Source: Paramyrothecium sp. XJ0827
Taxonomy: Eukaryota; Ascomycota; Sordariomycetes; Hypocreales; Stachybotryaceae
Length of the DNA: 64,000 nucleotides
Assembly (NCBI GenBank): GCA_020881915.1
Contig: JAJFPB010000007.1
Span: 3,100,001 to 3,164,000, forward strand
Reading direction: 5' to 3'
Numbering within the stretch: position 1 is the stretch's first letter; each line of letters opens with the position of its first letter. A program made the translations under genes and the position numbers. The notes beneath the pieces were generated by a model that had not been told where the DNA came from, ran no database searches, and saw only the letters and a list, made by a program, of their open reading frames with translations. Shown piece after piece: positions 47,104 to 59,137 of the stretch.

Positions 47104-49101
47104 ATGTTTCCCTTCGCCGCGCCAGAAGACGCTGCCGTCCGACCACTTGCGGAGGAAGATCAACAACTACTTCTCGGTTTGGTACGCCGCTATGGCGTTT
47201 CCAGTCTTTTGAATGCTTTGAGCGGTGCTGGAGGCTCTTGTAAGAACATGTTTTCTTTCCACTTCTTCTCTGCTCAGCCGAAGGGCGACCTTCCCGAGTA
47301 CAATCACTAACTTGTGCAACTTGAAGCTCGCTCGTCGGTTCTCTCCGCCACCACGCTACTCAGCAGTGCCGGTAGTGTCCCCTCACTAGCCTGGACCAGC
47401 TCTGAAGCTTCGCAAGCCAGATCCGACGCTGCATCCATTCGGACGCAGTCGACGTGGCCCGACACCATTGCCGACATCCCACCCTCCATTGCAGAATCTT
47501 CCGACCTTGGCAGGCCTTCAACGGACCGAACATGGCTCGACTCACCCATGTGCATCGCTTCGCCGCTTCCCGGTCTCGACGTGACCTCTCATCCTTCACC
47601 GCGTCCCGTTGTCCCCATGAACAAGAAGTATCAGTGTCCCATGTGCTTCTTGGACAACAACCCAGTGGGCTTTGGCCGGAAGAGTGATTTCAAGAAGCAC
47701 CTGCACAACTTCCATGGTGCCGATGTCGTCTGGATCTGCCGCACCAAAGGCTGCCACCTCTCCTTCACAACCGAGCGCGCGTACAGCACCCACGCCAAAG
47801 AGGCCCATCGCATGGAGGCTCTACCCAACAGCGCGGCCAGAGAGGAGCTCTGTCCTCAAGTTGTCTTCTCGTGCGGCTTTTCCTCTTGCAAGGACCGCAT
47901 CTTTGAGGCTTCCAATGTCGACGATGCCAGCGCAAGCCGCGACAAATATTTCGAGCACATTGCTAAGCATTTTGAGGACGGCTTCGATGTCAATGATTGG
48001 GAGTATCGCATGTTGATCCAGAACCTTATGCGCCAACAACAGGTCAAGTCAGTCTGGAAGACGTGTATCTGGCCCAAGGAAAAGCGTACTGCTCTGACCT
48101 GGAAGGCTCGCTCATCTGGTGACCTGAAACGCATGCTCGAGTGCCGACACCTTGGTGATAACATCTCAATGCTCGTGCGCCTGGCTTTCATCCTCGGCAA
48201 CGCCCCATTCACCACTTCCACTACGCCACCCCCGAGCGAGATTGATTTGCAGTTCCAGCTGCCACTTCGCAGCCAATGTCTCAAGTGCTCGGTCGGTAGC
48301 GTCATGGACACTCCAAAGGCCGAGGAAACACCCACGACCTCAGCTTTCAACCTCAACCTAGCCAAGCATAGGGCTAGCGTCGCTAGCAGTGTCTTCAAGA
48401 TGCCCAACCGCCGTCCCAAGCAAGAGACGAGGCCTTCGACACCAGCTAGCACGGTGGCAGACACGGTCATGGGAGACGACCCGTCCGTGGGACCTCACCC
48501 TGGCACGCCGTTCCCCATTCCCAACGAGCACATTTGGCCTGTAGATGGGCCCAAGTTTGCTCCTGAACCGGCCAGCGACCTGCCTAAGCAAATGACCACG
48601 CCAACTTCAGCACACACACCCATCGCCTATCATATGCCCATGCAGGAGCCTCTCCCAACACAGACGTGGACCGGAATGGAAACTATGATTCAGCAGCAAT
48701 ATACCCCAGAGCCGAACGATTACTACACGTGCCAGATGACCACGAGCCACGCATCAACGGTTCGACCTGCAACGCCCGTGCCCCACAAGAGGCCGGCCTC
48801 TTGGGGCAAGGTCATCACCCTCGAGGCCCTGCGACCCAAGAAGAAGTCGACGCCGCATGGTAGCCCGTGCATAGAGGTTGAGAACATGCCGCACGTGCCA
48901 AACATGTACGGGCAAGACATTCCCACCTCTGTGCCGGTTGGCTACGATCTGCCGCTCCGCATGGAGCACGAGCACATGATAGACCATGGCCATCACGGTT
49001 ACGGACACCATCCGCAACATATTCACCAGCATGTGCAGCCTATGCAGATGAATTCGCCGACAACATTCTTCTTTGACGACGCGGATGTGCATTTCGGTTA
49101 A
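47104..49101 (+). CDS. C2H2 zinc-finger transcription factor, paralogue 2
   Basis: Exons 47104-47239 and 47327-49101 give 636 residues. The 87-base intron runs from GTAAGA to TTGAAG and has a perfect CACTAAC branch site. Finger 1 (CPMC, then RKSDFKKHLHNFH) starts near residue 150; finger 2 (CRTKGC, then AYSTHAKEAH) follows. The block LCPQVVFSCGF..C...FEASNVDDA and the KHF..D.NDWEYR helix match the gene at 36980, so the two are paralogues. The C-terminal region is rich in Pro, Thr, Met and His, with PHKRPASWGK and an RPKKKS basic patch that could be a nuclear signal. Exon structure is shared too (short first exon, then one long exon). Targets unknown. Confidence 0.88.
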
Positions 49102-50744
49102 TAACAGCCACGGCTTCATTCATCCCCGGCGGACACATACATGAATGCACAACTACCATTCTCTCTGGACATACAACACCGGAGTAGCATTGCCTGGAAC
49201 AGCATCTTCCCCGATATCTACTGTACTTTTTAATACACGGAAGTGGATGACATAGCGTTACGGCGACGGATTTCATTTGTCATTTTCAATGCCACTGAGC
49301 TTAATTGTCGCGGCTCTCATCGATTCATCATTTTCCTGATGTCGTCTTTGCACAGCACTTTCTTCCGTTTTCCCTTCACACATTCCTTACACCCTTTTTC
49401 TTACTTTTCCTTAACGCTTCTACGTTGTTTGTTTTTCATCACTTCCCCTTACGTTTTGGATGCTGAGATACCATTTCTTTTCAATCATGTCAATAGAAAG
49501 CTTAGCGCATAAGGAGAGGGGTAGAACTGAAAAGGTTGGCCACATTCGAGGCCTTGGATTCTTGGAGGAGTGCGGATGACAGCGAGTAAGGCGAACTGCT
49601 AGGGGTTTAAGCGATCAAAGATATCCTGTACATGCATTTACAAACCCCAGAGCGTGGGGATGAGCATAAACGGTCTCTTGGCGGTTGGGGATTGCGCCTA
49701 ATAGAGACGCAATCAAGCCAAAGGAGGAGAGACAGCACTTTATAACAAAAAGTTTCAATACCAATCCTATCCCAAATGTGTCTTTAACTGTGTCCTCTCT
49801 GTTGTGACCCGGCTGCATCCTCCTGGTGTAAGTCTTGATCTGCACTGCCACGAGCGTACGGGCAGCCGCACAAAGAATGCGGTCGACAGATGTCCAGGCT
49901 GATTGTTCCCTGGCCAAGCTTGGTACAATCTGCATTCTTACCTCTCGCCACACTGGGAATATCGCGCCATTGTAATTGATTCTCAATCGTGCGATTTTTG
50001 GTCCCCTAATCTGAAGCTGCTAGCGGTGTCGCTGGAAGATCTATCACCGGAGCTGCTGATTCTCCTTATGCAGGTCCTAAGTTTCGCGTGCTAAATCTGT
50101 ACAGACTCATCTTAGCCTCGTCTGCCTGCCATCGAGCCTCCTGTCTCTCCTGTGGAATAACAAATGGAAGTGTCAAGTAGCGACGATTCTCACAGAAGCC
50201 AGCTGCCTGATTAAGATCTTTCCTAAGCTTACGGGCAAGAACCGAAAACCGCCGACGCTGACTTGCAGGCCTTATCTACCGATGTGGCAAACTTCCGACA
50301 CAGCATTACTTATTATTAGACTTTTCGAAACATAGTATGATGTTATTCAAATGGTACAATTCTTGGCTTGATCAAGCACCTCCGCACCGACGTTAGCTTT
50401 GAACATCTGTCATTGAAAGTGGCTCAACATCCAGCCTTCATATGCACACAGATTGATCAAGGAATGCGAATGCAACGTGAACACTATTACATTATACCAA
50501 GAAAAATACTCTTCATCCAAGGGCGAATCGTACATAGAGAAAGGGTTTCAGTCTCCCTCTAGTCTCGTAGCAAGAAGGCCAAAGTTTATGTCATCATAAT
50601 GAACCCGTCAAAATAAGCCAAGCTATATAGTAGACGATCACATATTCTGTCTGAGCTACTCCGGGCTTGAGATTGAAATTGAAGCTGAAATATCTGGGTC
50701 AAGGATTCAGGCTTGGCGTACCTCAGATACTCAGATCCACCCGT
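49102..50744. other. mostly gene-free stretch with a possible F-box relic
   Basis: The first few hundred bases should be the 3' UTR of the C2H2 gene. Around 50012-50160 a short coding-like trace resembles an F-box (listed separately). The rest up to the HsbA-like gene shows nothing that I can support. Confidence 0.5.
50012..50160 (+). pseudogene. possible F-box gene remnant
   Basis: One frame reads LLAVSLEDLSPELLILLMQVLS and stops at a TAA; about 30 bases on, another frame reads LASSACHRASCLSC. Together they resemble the start of fungal F-box domains, in which an L..LP.ELL pattern is followed by a LI.ASP..HRA.L pattern. The pieces are out of frame and no further domain follows. Chance resemblance cannot be excluded. 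Confidence 0.28.
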
Positions 50745-51398
50745 CTAGGAGATTATCTGGCTAAGAATCCCAAAAATGTCCTGCTGTATCGTTTGAGGAA
50801 AGCCCAAGCTGCAAGCCGGCAGCACAATCACCAGCGGCTTCCAAAATCGCTTGACCAGAGTTTCTGCCAGATTTGAAACACTTTTCTTGAGGGCTTCGCG
50901 CTGATCGGGATCATCGCCATCCAGCGTTGCGAGTGTAAGTATAACATTGTTCAAAGCTTCTTCCTCAGCAGTCAACTAATACAACTTGTCAGTATGGCGG
51001 CAAGCTCACATTTAAATGGTGGATAGCGTACTCTATAGAAGTCTATGCAGCTCAGAGCTTGGTCGGCGGCACTGAATGGCTTTGTGGTGGTCTCCAAAGA
51101 AGGGGCAAAGTCCTTGATAAGGGCAGTGAGCTTATTGATATCCTCTGTGGTGTTCTAGTTGAGAACTTAGATTAGCATGTCCACGAATTCTGCGGTTAAA
51201 CTTCAAATTTGCCCAACTCACCCGGTAGACTTTGCCAATAGTTTCTGAAGAGAAGTCTACGCCAACCTCTTCGAGGTGGGATCTTGCATTCTTAGACCTC
51301 TCAACAAAGTCGTCAATTATTTTGGTGATATTAGCGGGCTTTATAGCCGCCAGCGCCGGGATGGCGAAGAGAGCCAGAGACAGGTACTTGAACTGCAT
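50745..51398 (-). CDS. HsbA-like secreted cell-wall protein
   Basis: Exons 51398-51222, 51154-51032 and 50975-50745 give 176 residues, the usual size of the hydrophobic-surface-binding protein A/galactomannoprotein family. Aspergillus HsbA binds hydrophobic surfaces and helps recruit esterases. A signal peptide is clear (YLSLALFAIPALAA). The mature part is helical with the family pattern: ITKIIDDFVERSKNA, INKLTALIKDFAPSLE, then KKSVSNLAETLVKRFW, and a hydrophobic end that includes IQQDIFGILSQI. All three joins keep frame and family pattern. A TATA-like element (TATTATAT on the minus strand, 51522-51529) and a CCAAT box (51504-51508) lie upstream. Confidence 0.88.
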
Positions 51399-52447
51399 AA
51401 TGGAGTCACTGATCGGTGAAGTTATGGTGTTAGGGGCTTGGTTAGAGATTGAAGATGAGTTGCACAACGACCTGAAGAATCTGAAGGATTCTGGTGGCTA
51501 TTTATTGGTTGAGAATCGACCATATAATACAGAATGCTTTATGCTTATCAGAAATGACGATTTTTGCCTTGCGTAGAAGGCATGAAAGAAGTGTCGTGTC
51601 GCTCATTCCATCCGAGACATCGGCGAGATCTTCGTGCCAGGCAAGCGAAAATAGAGTCTCGGTCCAATGGCTCGCAACATACGTCATTAAGAAAAGTCTT
51701 TGCCAAGTTGAACTGGCACAAAAATCATGTCACCAGCAACTGGACACCGATAGGCAGTCAGTAATCCCCAGATTGCGATGCAGAGTCTGGTATGACAGAC
51801 ATTCGCCTGCCACATTGTAAAGGGGTCCGTCGCGGTAAAGTCCGGGGATGGGTGCCCTCCAGCCTTGACGGTGAAACATGACGTACTAGGAATGCAGGAG
51901 GCAATTCACTGGTTCGTTCATGTAGGCCTGTAGGAGCAGTGGGAAGCTCGGCGGAGAAGGATGTGCGAAACGATCGAACTATGGGGTAGGAAGATGGTGT
52001 TATCACTGTTGCGCATGGATGATGGGCTTAGGCCATGTGACGGTTTCAGCAACTCTCCGTATGACACTAAAGTTACTCTGTAGTAACGAGGTTCTGACCT
52101 CCTAGATGTTTCTTGTAAATGATGCACCTTTGTTTGAGAATATCGTGTAGTCTTTTCTTCCTCTGTTCGTCACAATGCTCAAGGACGCAAGCACTGAACA
52201 ACCATTCATAAATGTCTTGTACATCTTGTTTAAGTCAGATACTAGGGTTAGACAGCTCTCCAGCCCATGCTTGTCATAAGGCAGTTCATATAAGTCACTT
52301 CTTCTACAGACAAGGAAGGTGGGATGCTGAGGCATGGGCCTAGCATTTCAGGGCCAAACTTCAAGCATGTTTGAGTGAAATTTGATTGACCTTAACTCTC
52401 ACACTGTATAGGCCATACAAATTTCCCGTGTCAACTCGTTTGTTTCA
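51399..52447. other. gene-free stretch
   Basis: About 1 kb between the HsbA-like gene and the 3' end of the STAND pseudogene. Apart from the HsbA promoter elements next to 51399, nothing is recognised. Confidence 0.5.
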
Positions 52448-55400
52448 TCAAATCTGTGGCTCTCGTATCTTGAAAAGAATGGACGGCAAATGACTCCGTG
52501 CTACGTACGCTCCCTGTGACTTCCCCTCAACGCTCGCCTCCGCAATAAACACCAGCATCTCCTGGGCCGCTGCCTTGATGGCCCGGGCGAGAGGGTGCTC
52601 CGCGATGCTGATGGCTTCAAATCCCGCGATGGCCTCCTGACAAGCTTGCACGCTCTCCACGAGTCTGAACTGCATCTGGTAGCAGCGCGCCAGCTCGATC
52701 AGCGTTGCCAGGCGGTCTGGGTGGTAGTTGCCACGTCGCGACTCCATTTCTTTCTGACAGCCCAACACGTCAACGAGGATGGCCTCGGCTTCCGAAAGAC
52801 GGCCTTGTTGGACAAGGATGCAGGCGAGTGTGTGTCGGCCGAATAGGGCACCAATGTGCTTGGGGTCGAGGTTTCTCTCGACAATGGCGAGCCCTGCGGT
52901 GGCGATCTGCTCTGCATCGTTCCACTTCCCCAGAGCACAATTTACAATGGCGCTGTTGGCCATCGCGAGCAGGGTATAAGGGTGCTCTCTGCCCAGTTTC
53001 GCGGTTCGAGTGGTGAGGACTTCTTCCATAAGCTCAGCGCCCTTGTGGAGATGCTTCCCGCCCAGCATTACCGCGACTCTGCTGCAACTTTCCTTCGCAA
53101 AGAGCGTACGGTCATGATCCGGACCGTGGACCCTTTCCATCCCTTCTATCGCGTCGAGGTGGATAGAGTAGGCCCGGATGAAATCGTCGTCCGTCCAGAA
53201 CTTCGATATCGTTCTAGCGAGATCGTCCATACATTGAAGCGTGTCTGGGTGATCATGCCCCAAGGCCTGCTGAAGCCCTTCCCATGCCTCCTCTTGAAGT
53301 TTGCGTGCAACGTTATACTGAATCTGGAGCCAGCGTGTCCGTCCCAGATGGTCCATAGTCTTGAGTGTTTTGGGAATGTCTCATGCCCAGGGAGGCTCTG
53401 CATGTTTCCAATACGGACGTCTGTAGCTTGACTGCTTCCGTGCTCCGTCCCATCTCCCAATAGATGCCGGAGAGAGCCAAGGCGGCCTGCCTGGAGCGCT
53501 TGTTTCCGGGGCCCAGGAATTGGCAAAGGGTGCCATGCACCTCTTTTAACAGAGCTTCTGACTGTGCCCACTGACCGCACTTCGCATATACCATGCTGAA
53601 CTTTGCTTTCATACGCAAGCGATCCGGGTCTGCCAAGGGAGCAGGGAAGAGCCACGAGGTCCAGGAGCTGGTTTCCTTGAAGCGTAGCCGCTGCTGAGAC
53701 ACTTCTTGACACCTCTGGACGTGCTCAACATGAGCGAGGATACCGACGTGATAACTGTCGTCCTGTGCGCTGAGTCCCAATGGCGGCAGAAGGATGGAGG
53801 CCGAGAGGACCATGCCTGCGATGTCAGCCCAGAGAACCTGGTCTGCCAGCTTCATCTTTGGTATTTCTCTTGCCCAGAAATGGACGATCGGGTGCATGGT
53901 GTAGGTGTCGCTTGTGGCATTGTGGTTGATCAAGGCCATTTGGGTGAGTTCCTTCAACGCATAGCGAATGCGATCTTCCGACAGGTCCAGGCGACCTGTA
54001 TTCCGTCCATCTCGCAAAATCGCTGGAAGATGTGCTGGTCCCCGGTTCTGCAGGAGGTATTGCAAAAGAAGCATTCTGGTGCTGCTAAACCAGTGTTTCC
54101 AGGTCTGCGGCCGCAAATGGGTGTCTGCCTTGTCTTGCTCGGCGTCCATCAGCTCCTGCTGGTACTCCAAATTGGCGTTGCTCAGAGCTCGTGTCAAAGT
54201 TTCTGGGGACAAGTTTTCCCGGTGGAAGAAGGCAAACATCTTTAGAAGTTGGATGGCGTCCGAGGTTGCCTCAGTTCTTCTCTGCTCTAACTGCTCATAG
54301 CACAGCTCCCAGGTTGCAAAGACGATCACCTCGTTGTCGCTGCGTTTTGCCGCGAAATCCTCCTCGCGCACCCTCTGCCAGCTGCGGCGGTAGAAGGCAA
54401 GAAAATCTTTCAGGCTCCATAGGCCATCTCTGATCGCTGCACCGGCGTGTACGATGGCAAGGGCGAGGAGCCCTAGCGCTTTGGTGATGGTCAGAGCCAT
54501 AGACTCGCAAGCCAAGTCCCACGGCAATGGCTGTCCCGAGGCCCTTAGCAGAAGGTTTGTTGCTTACTCGGAGTCCAAGCCAGCAAAGTCGTAGTAGTAA
54601 CCAGGGCCGACGTTACCGTGTCACTTGTGTGCTGGGTTTTTCGTGCTCACCAGTATGTGTCCCCCGTTGCCCTTTGGGAAAAGCCTCTCAAGGCTGATGG
54701 TCGTGTCATCGGCACTGTCAATGATCAAGAGCCATCTCTTTTCTGAATTGGCCAGCCAGTGGAGCGCTGCATTTGCATTTCGATCACGCCCTGCCAGAGC
54801 GGCAATGTCTCCCAACGTTTGTTCAACACGCTCGGGAGTGCTTGCATCGATCCAAAATACCCCCCAGAACCTAGCAGATGGTATGACTTTCAGGAAAAGT
54901 AACCAAAGAATCTCGCTTGTAGAGAACCTACCGCTCACGATTATCTTCAGCAAATTTACAGCAAAACTGAGTCTTGCCAGCCCCCCCAAGGCCGTGGACA
55001 ATAAATCGCCTTTGCGTCTGGCCGCGTAGTGTTCCTGGTGGCTGAATGAACAAGCTCTCATTTCTCGGAGCATAAGCTCTCGACCGGCGAAAATGCTGCT
55101 GACAGACTGAGGAGTATCGAAATATTCGTTTGCGGAGAACGAGGCTATGACACCTGCAGCTGAAGAACCTGAGAGACGAAGCTCTTCAAGAGATGTTAAT
55201 GCCGCGGCATCATAGTAGCGGTTGTTTGTTGTTGCCAGCGATTGCTTGAGACCCTCGATACGGGACTGCAGGCCTTGGTCAAGACCTTGTAAGCTGTTCG
55301 AAATGTCGTGGAATGAGCGCGAAGTGTGAGACTGGGATATCGGGAATCTTGGCTTGGAGATGTGAGCGGAGCGTTTGCAGAACTAGCTGGGCAGCATGCA

Positions 55401-55911
55401 TGACGATGGAATTATCCGGACTGGATGGAAACTTGCAAAGCAATGCTACTCAACAGCAGTTGAAGAGCGTTTTGATACATTGTCAATTCGCTTCGACATT
55501 GGCGCAGGTGATCTTGCTGTGAGCGGTGCCTGTGCACTTTGCCCCAGCGTGCGCGGTGACTGGAGGGGCCCCTTTGGCTGCTTCCATAGACGTCGGACAG
55601 GACCTCTTCTAATTTTCTCAGGACCCTCTGGCAATCGTGTATCGTGCGTTGGAACTTTTGCCGTAACTCGGAAGCAGGAGGAGAACTATCGGAGACGCTT
55701 TCACCGGACGGTTGTGCGGTCACATACCATCAAATGTCTGCTGTACCGTGCAACAGACATCACGGAGAGACTCTATCTCATGTTCCAAGGACGCGAGATC
55801 CTCGTTGTCACTGGCTGAGGCGTTCCAATAGTCGCGGAAACGCCGCACAAGTTGAGCACAGACATCGGCCAGGCCCACAGAGCCGGCGATGATGGAGAAT
55901 GGATCAGCCAT
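52448..55911 (-). pseudogene. NB-ARC/TPR STAND (NLR-like) gene with five lesions
   Basis: Intact relatives are fungal signal-transducing NTPases tied to self/non-self recognition. Domains in order on the minus strand: an N-terminal fungal STAND helper domain (MADPFSIIAGSVGLADVC at 55911), an NB-ARC with Walker A GLGGAGKTQ (about 54985), Walker B-like RWLLIIDSADD, NPAHK, then LGLLALAIVHAGAAI, and TPR repeats with HP.TL patterns to the TAA at 52448. Likely true introns: 55432-55383 and 54931-54871. Lesions: frame breaks near 55712-55731 and 55059; in-frame TGA at 54623-54621 and TAA at 54566-54564, with family-like sequence continuing across both; and one extra base in the T4 run 53368-53371, where HSQ should continue as TLKTMDHLG. 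No splice choice repairs them without losing conserved residues. Confidence 0.85.
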
Positions 55912-56870
55912 GGCATACGGTGAGAAGAGCCAAGCATAGGGCGCGGCTGAGTCCGTGTTTGCAATTTTGCACCGAATGGTACCAATGACCTTAGTCGTTT
56001 CTCACCAGTTGGAATGGAGGCGAACGTGTGAGTAGCAGGAAATGCACCTCAGGAAGCGCTCTGCGAGAAAGAAGAAGTCAATAGCTGCGCACCAGATTGG
56101 AGAGGTTCGTGGCACCTCACAGCAGCAACTGCCTTCACAGACGGGCAGGTGAATTGAGCAACAGAGCACGAAGACATCGGGGTATCCGTTTGTTTGCGCC
56201 GGTCACTGTTTCGGGATGATGTGTTACACGCCGTGAGGCCAATTGGTTAACTGCATTGGTGGTTGGCAATCGTGCGCGCCTGGCTCTCCACTCGCAGTAC
56301 CGTATTTTGTGGTATACGCGTACATGGTAACGACAACTTCGGACGGAGGTCTGGCTTTAGTAAGATGAAGACCAAAACACCACACCCTACCGAACCGATA
56401 TAATGGGGCCAGATAGCGTGCGATCATTTGATCCTGGGAGAAGCTTAAACTTGGCGAAAAGAAGTCTCAATTGCCGTGCCTGACTTGCTGACGAGGAAGC
56501 TCGGCTTCCTTACTTAAGGTATACATAGGATTCTTGCAGGGCCCGGCTTGTCTCTAAGAGCTCTAGGGCAGCTGAAGCAAGATGTATTTCCCTTCATCCC
56601 CTATCACGCTAGAACTCAGCATGTTGTTCATGATTCAAGGTCAACCACGTTGGTCCGGGACCTCCTCGCGCTCTCACGGACCACTTTGGTTCAAGGGAGC
56701 TTGCGAACGCGACCGGTCGTCCCATCTGCCTCAAATGCTCGCGTGTTTTCCACCTCGAAACGCATGTAAATTTGGCAGAGAGAAGTCAAAGGACTCAACA
56801 GCTGAGCTCGCCTGTCTCGAAAATTAGAAAACGTCGGTGCAATCGTGTTGATACAAACATCCCAGCAACA
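55912..56870. other. divergent intergenic region
   Basis: About 960 bases between the STAND pseudogene (minus) and the P450 gene (plus). No feature recognised beyond expected promoters. Confidence 0.5.
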
Positions 56871-58714
56871 ATGCACTACCCGGTTCTCTTGAGCACTGTC
56901 ACTGTCTGTGCCCTCCTCCGCTGGATCTGGAGGTCCTACCGCACGCGACGGGTAAGTGAAGCACTTTCATGTCCGGCTGCTTCGTTACATTGACATAACG
57001 GGTAGACGGAGAGAAAATTTGAGCGCCAGCATGGATGTCAGCCACTGAAGCCTTGGAAGTCTAGGTGGCCCCTCGGCTTGGACCTATTGATCATGGCATT
57101 CCGATACGCTAAGAAGGAGCAGATTCTTCATTTCTTTCTCCAGGTGGTCGAGGATTCGGGAACAACATTCGAACAGAACCTTCTCGGTGCCCGGGGGATT
57201 GATACGATAGACCCTCTGAACATCGAGACTGTTCTGTCAACCGACTTTGCTGGTACATACCGTTGGTTCAATCTTTGCAGGTGATACTAACCAAACATGC
57301 TCAGCCTACAATCTAGGACTGCGTCTCCCTACTTTCCAACCTTTGCTCGGGAGTGGAATCTTTACTCAGGATGGCGCTGCGTGGAAGCATTCGCGCCAGC
57401 TACTTCGGCCACAGTTCGCATCCAATCGCTCGAGAAACTTCCAGCAAATCCAACAATGCGTTCAAGAACTCATAGCCTCAATACCGAAAGGCGGTACTGT
57501 AGACCTCCAGCCCTTGTTCCTCAAGCTAACCTTTGACACCACAATGTTCCTGCTTTTCGGCAATGCTGTAGGGGACATAGACTGGGGCGCAGTCAGCGGC
57601 CAGGAAACAACTTTCGCGGGAGCCTTCAACACGGCCCAGGACTACCTTGCGCATAGAGGTCGCTTGGGCGACTTTTACTGGCTGATGAACACCAAAGAGT
57701 TTCGCAACGCGTGCCAGACTTGCCACAAGTTCGTTGATTTCGCGGTACGTAGGGCGATTGATACATCAGCAGCGCGGAAACATGAGACAGTAGAAGATCC
57801 CGAGGGCAGCAGCTATGGTTTCATCGAAGAGTTGATCAAGCAAACCAAGGACGAGAGAGTTCTCAGAGATCAGTGCCTCAACGTACTCCTTGCGGGACGT
57901 GATACCACAGGATCCTGCCTGGCATGGACATTGTATGTTCAGTGCTAATACCTTGTCGATTTGTACTAACGAATTCTATGATGCAGCCGGCTGCTTGCCA
58001 GACACTCGGATGTCTTGCAGCGTTTGAGGAAAGAAGTAAATGATATCTGTGGCCTCGGTGCTAGCTCAGAGCCCCCCACGCGGGAGACATTGAAACAGAT
58101 GACCTACCTCCATCTCATTATCAAAGAAGGTGCAGAGTGTTTCCTGGGCAAGACCCTACCTCGAGATTGCTCTGGCTAACAAAACAAAACAAAGTTCTTC
58201 GCCTTTATCCTCCCGCCCCTGTCAACTCTCGATCGGCAACCAAGATGACGACTCTTCCAAGAGGAGGGGGCCTTGATGGAAAGGCCCCTGTGCTCGTTCG
58301 CGCGGGCGAAGCCGTGGGTTACTGCGTCTATGCCATGCACAGGCGGAAAGACATATACGGCGACGATGCTCTCGAGTTTCGGCCGGAAAGATGGGAGGGC
58401 GATGCTCTAAAGAACATTGGCTATGCATATTTGCCCTTCAACGGTGGACCACGAACATGTTTAGGACGTGAGTTGGTCCCTTGGAATCTTCTGTGTTCTT
58501 GGCCCGTTGAGCCTCGGTGGCTGACATCGTGATGACCGTGGCAGAAGACTATGCTCTACTCGAGATTGCGTATACCGTTGCAAGACTGGTTCAGGTTTTC
58601 CCCAAGGTTGACGTCCCGTATGGGGAGCCGGTGGTCAAAGTGGGCGAAGAGAGGCAGACCTTGACTTTGATTGTTTCGAGCGCTGACGGATGTCGAGTGA
58701 CTCTTGGAGGGTGA
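56871..58714 (+). CDS. cytochrome P450, CYP52-like
   Basis: Membrane-anchored haem monooxygenase; the closest family resemblance is to CYP52-type alkane/fatty-acid hydroxylases. Exons 56871-56951, 57006-57252, 57305-57932, 57987-58129, 58195-58467 and 58545-58714 give 513 residues. The N-terminus is a hydrophobic anchor ([12 protein letters not shown]). Motifs: I-helix AGRDTT near residue 306; ExxR in KEVLRLYPP near 366; FRPERW; and haem loop [11 protein letters not shown] with the haem cysteine near 455, its codon close to the last intron. [11 protein letters not shown] and [11 protein letters not shown] are typical of this group. All essential residues are present, so it should be active. 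It lies between the STAND pseudogene and the HET gene, with no obvious pathway partner. Confidence 0.93.
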
Positions 58715-59137
58715 GGTTAGTGACATAGATGAGCGAGTTGGACACACAATGCAGTATTCGAGACGGGTAATGAGGGGGGAATGGAGGGCATGAGTGGCTG
58801 TCTGTCTGATAGGGGCTTGAATTTTGTGACCGGGTTTCTTTGGAATCTGAGTCGGTACCGCAGAGATGAAGTGTCAATGAATGCCTGCAACCAACGAAGA
58901 TGGCCTTGCTTGGCCACATCAGACCCAGCAAGTATCCGAGATCAACATCCTTCACTATGTTTAGATTGTGAGTTATTTGCTCCGTGGACAATGGAGGGTG
59001 CAAAGCCGAATGCGCCACATGCAGGCGAAGTGAAATAGTTTGAATGGCTGCCAGCAAGGACGCACAGCCTGCAATTGGGGCTGTGCACGCTTCCAAAAGT
59101 GCATATTCCAGCCTATCTAAATATTCACGCTTTCTTC
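58715..59137. other. intergenic region
   Basis: About 420 bases between the P450 and HET genes, both on the plus strand. No feature recognised. Confidence 0.5.

Noticed and set aside
55614..55731. An intron from GTATGT (55730) to the acceptor TTAG, which would repair the first frame break of the STAND gene
   Set aside because: It would remove the conserved segment with RTIHDCQRVL that clearly belongs to the N-terminal domain; the nearer AG sites give the wrong frame and introns under 45 bases.
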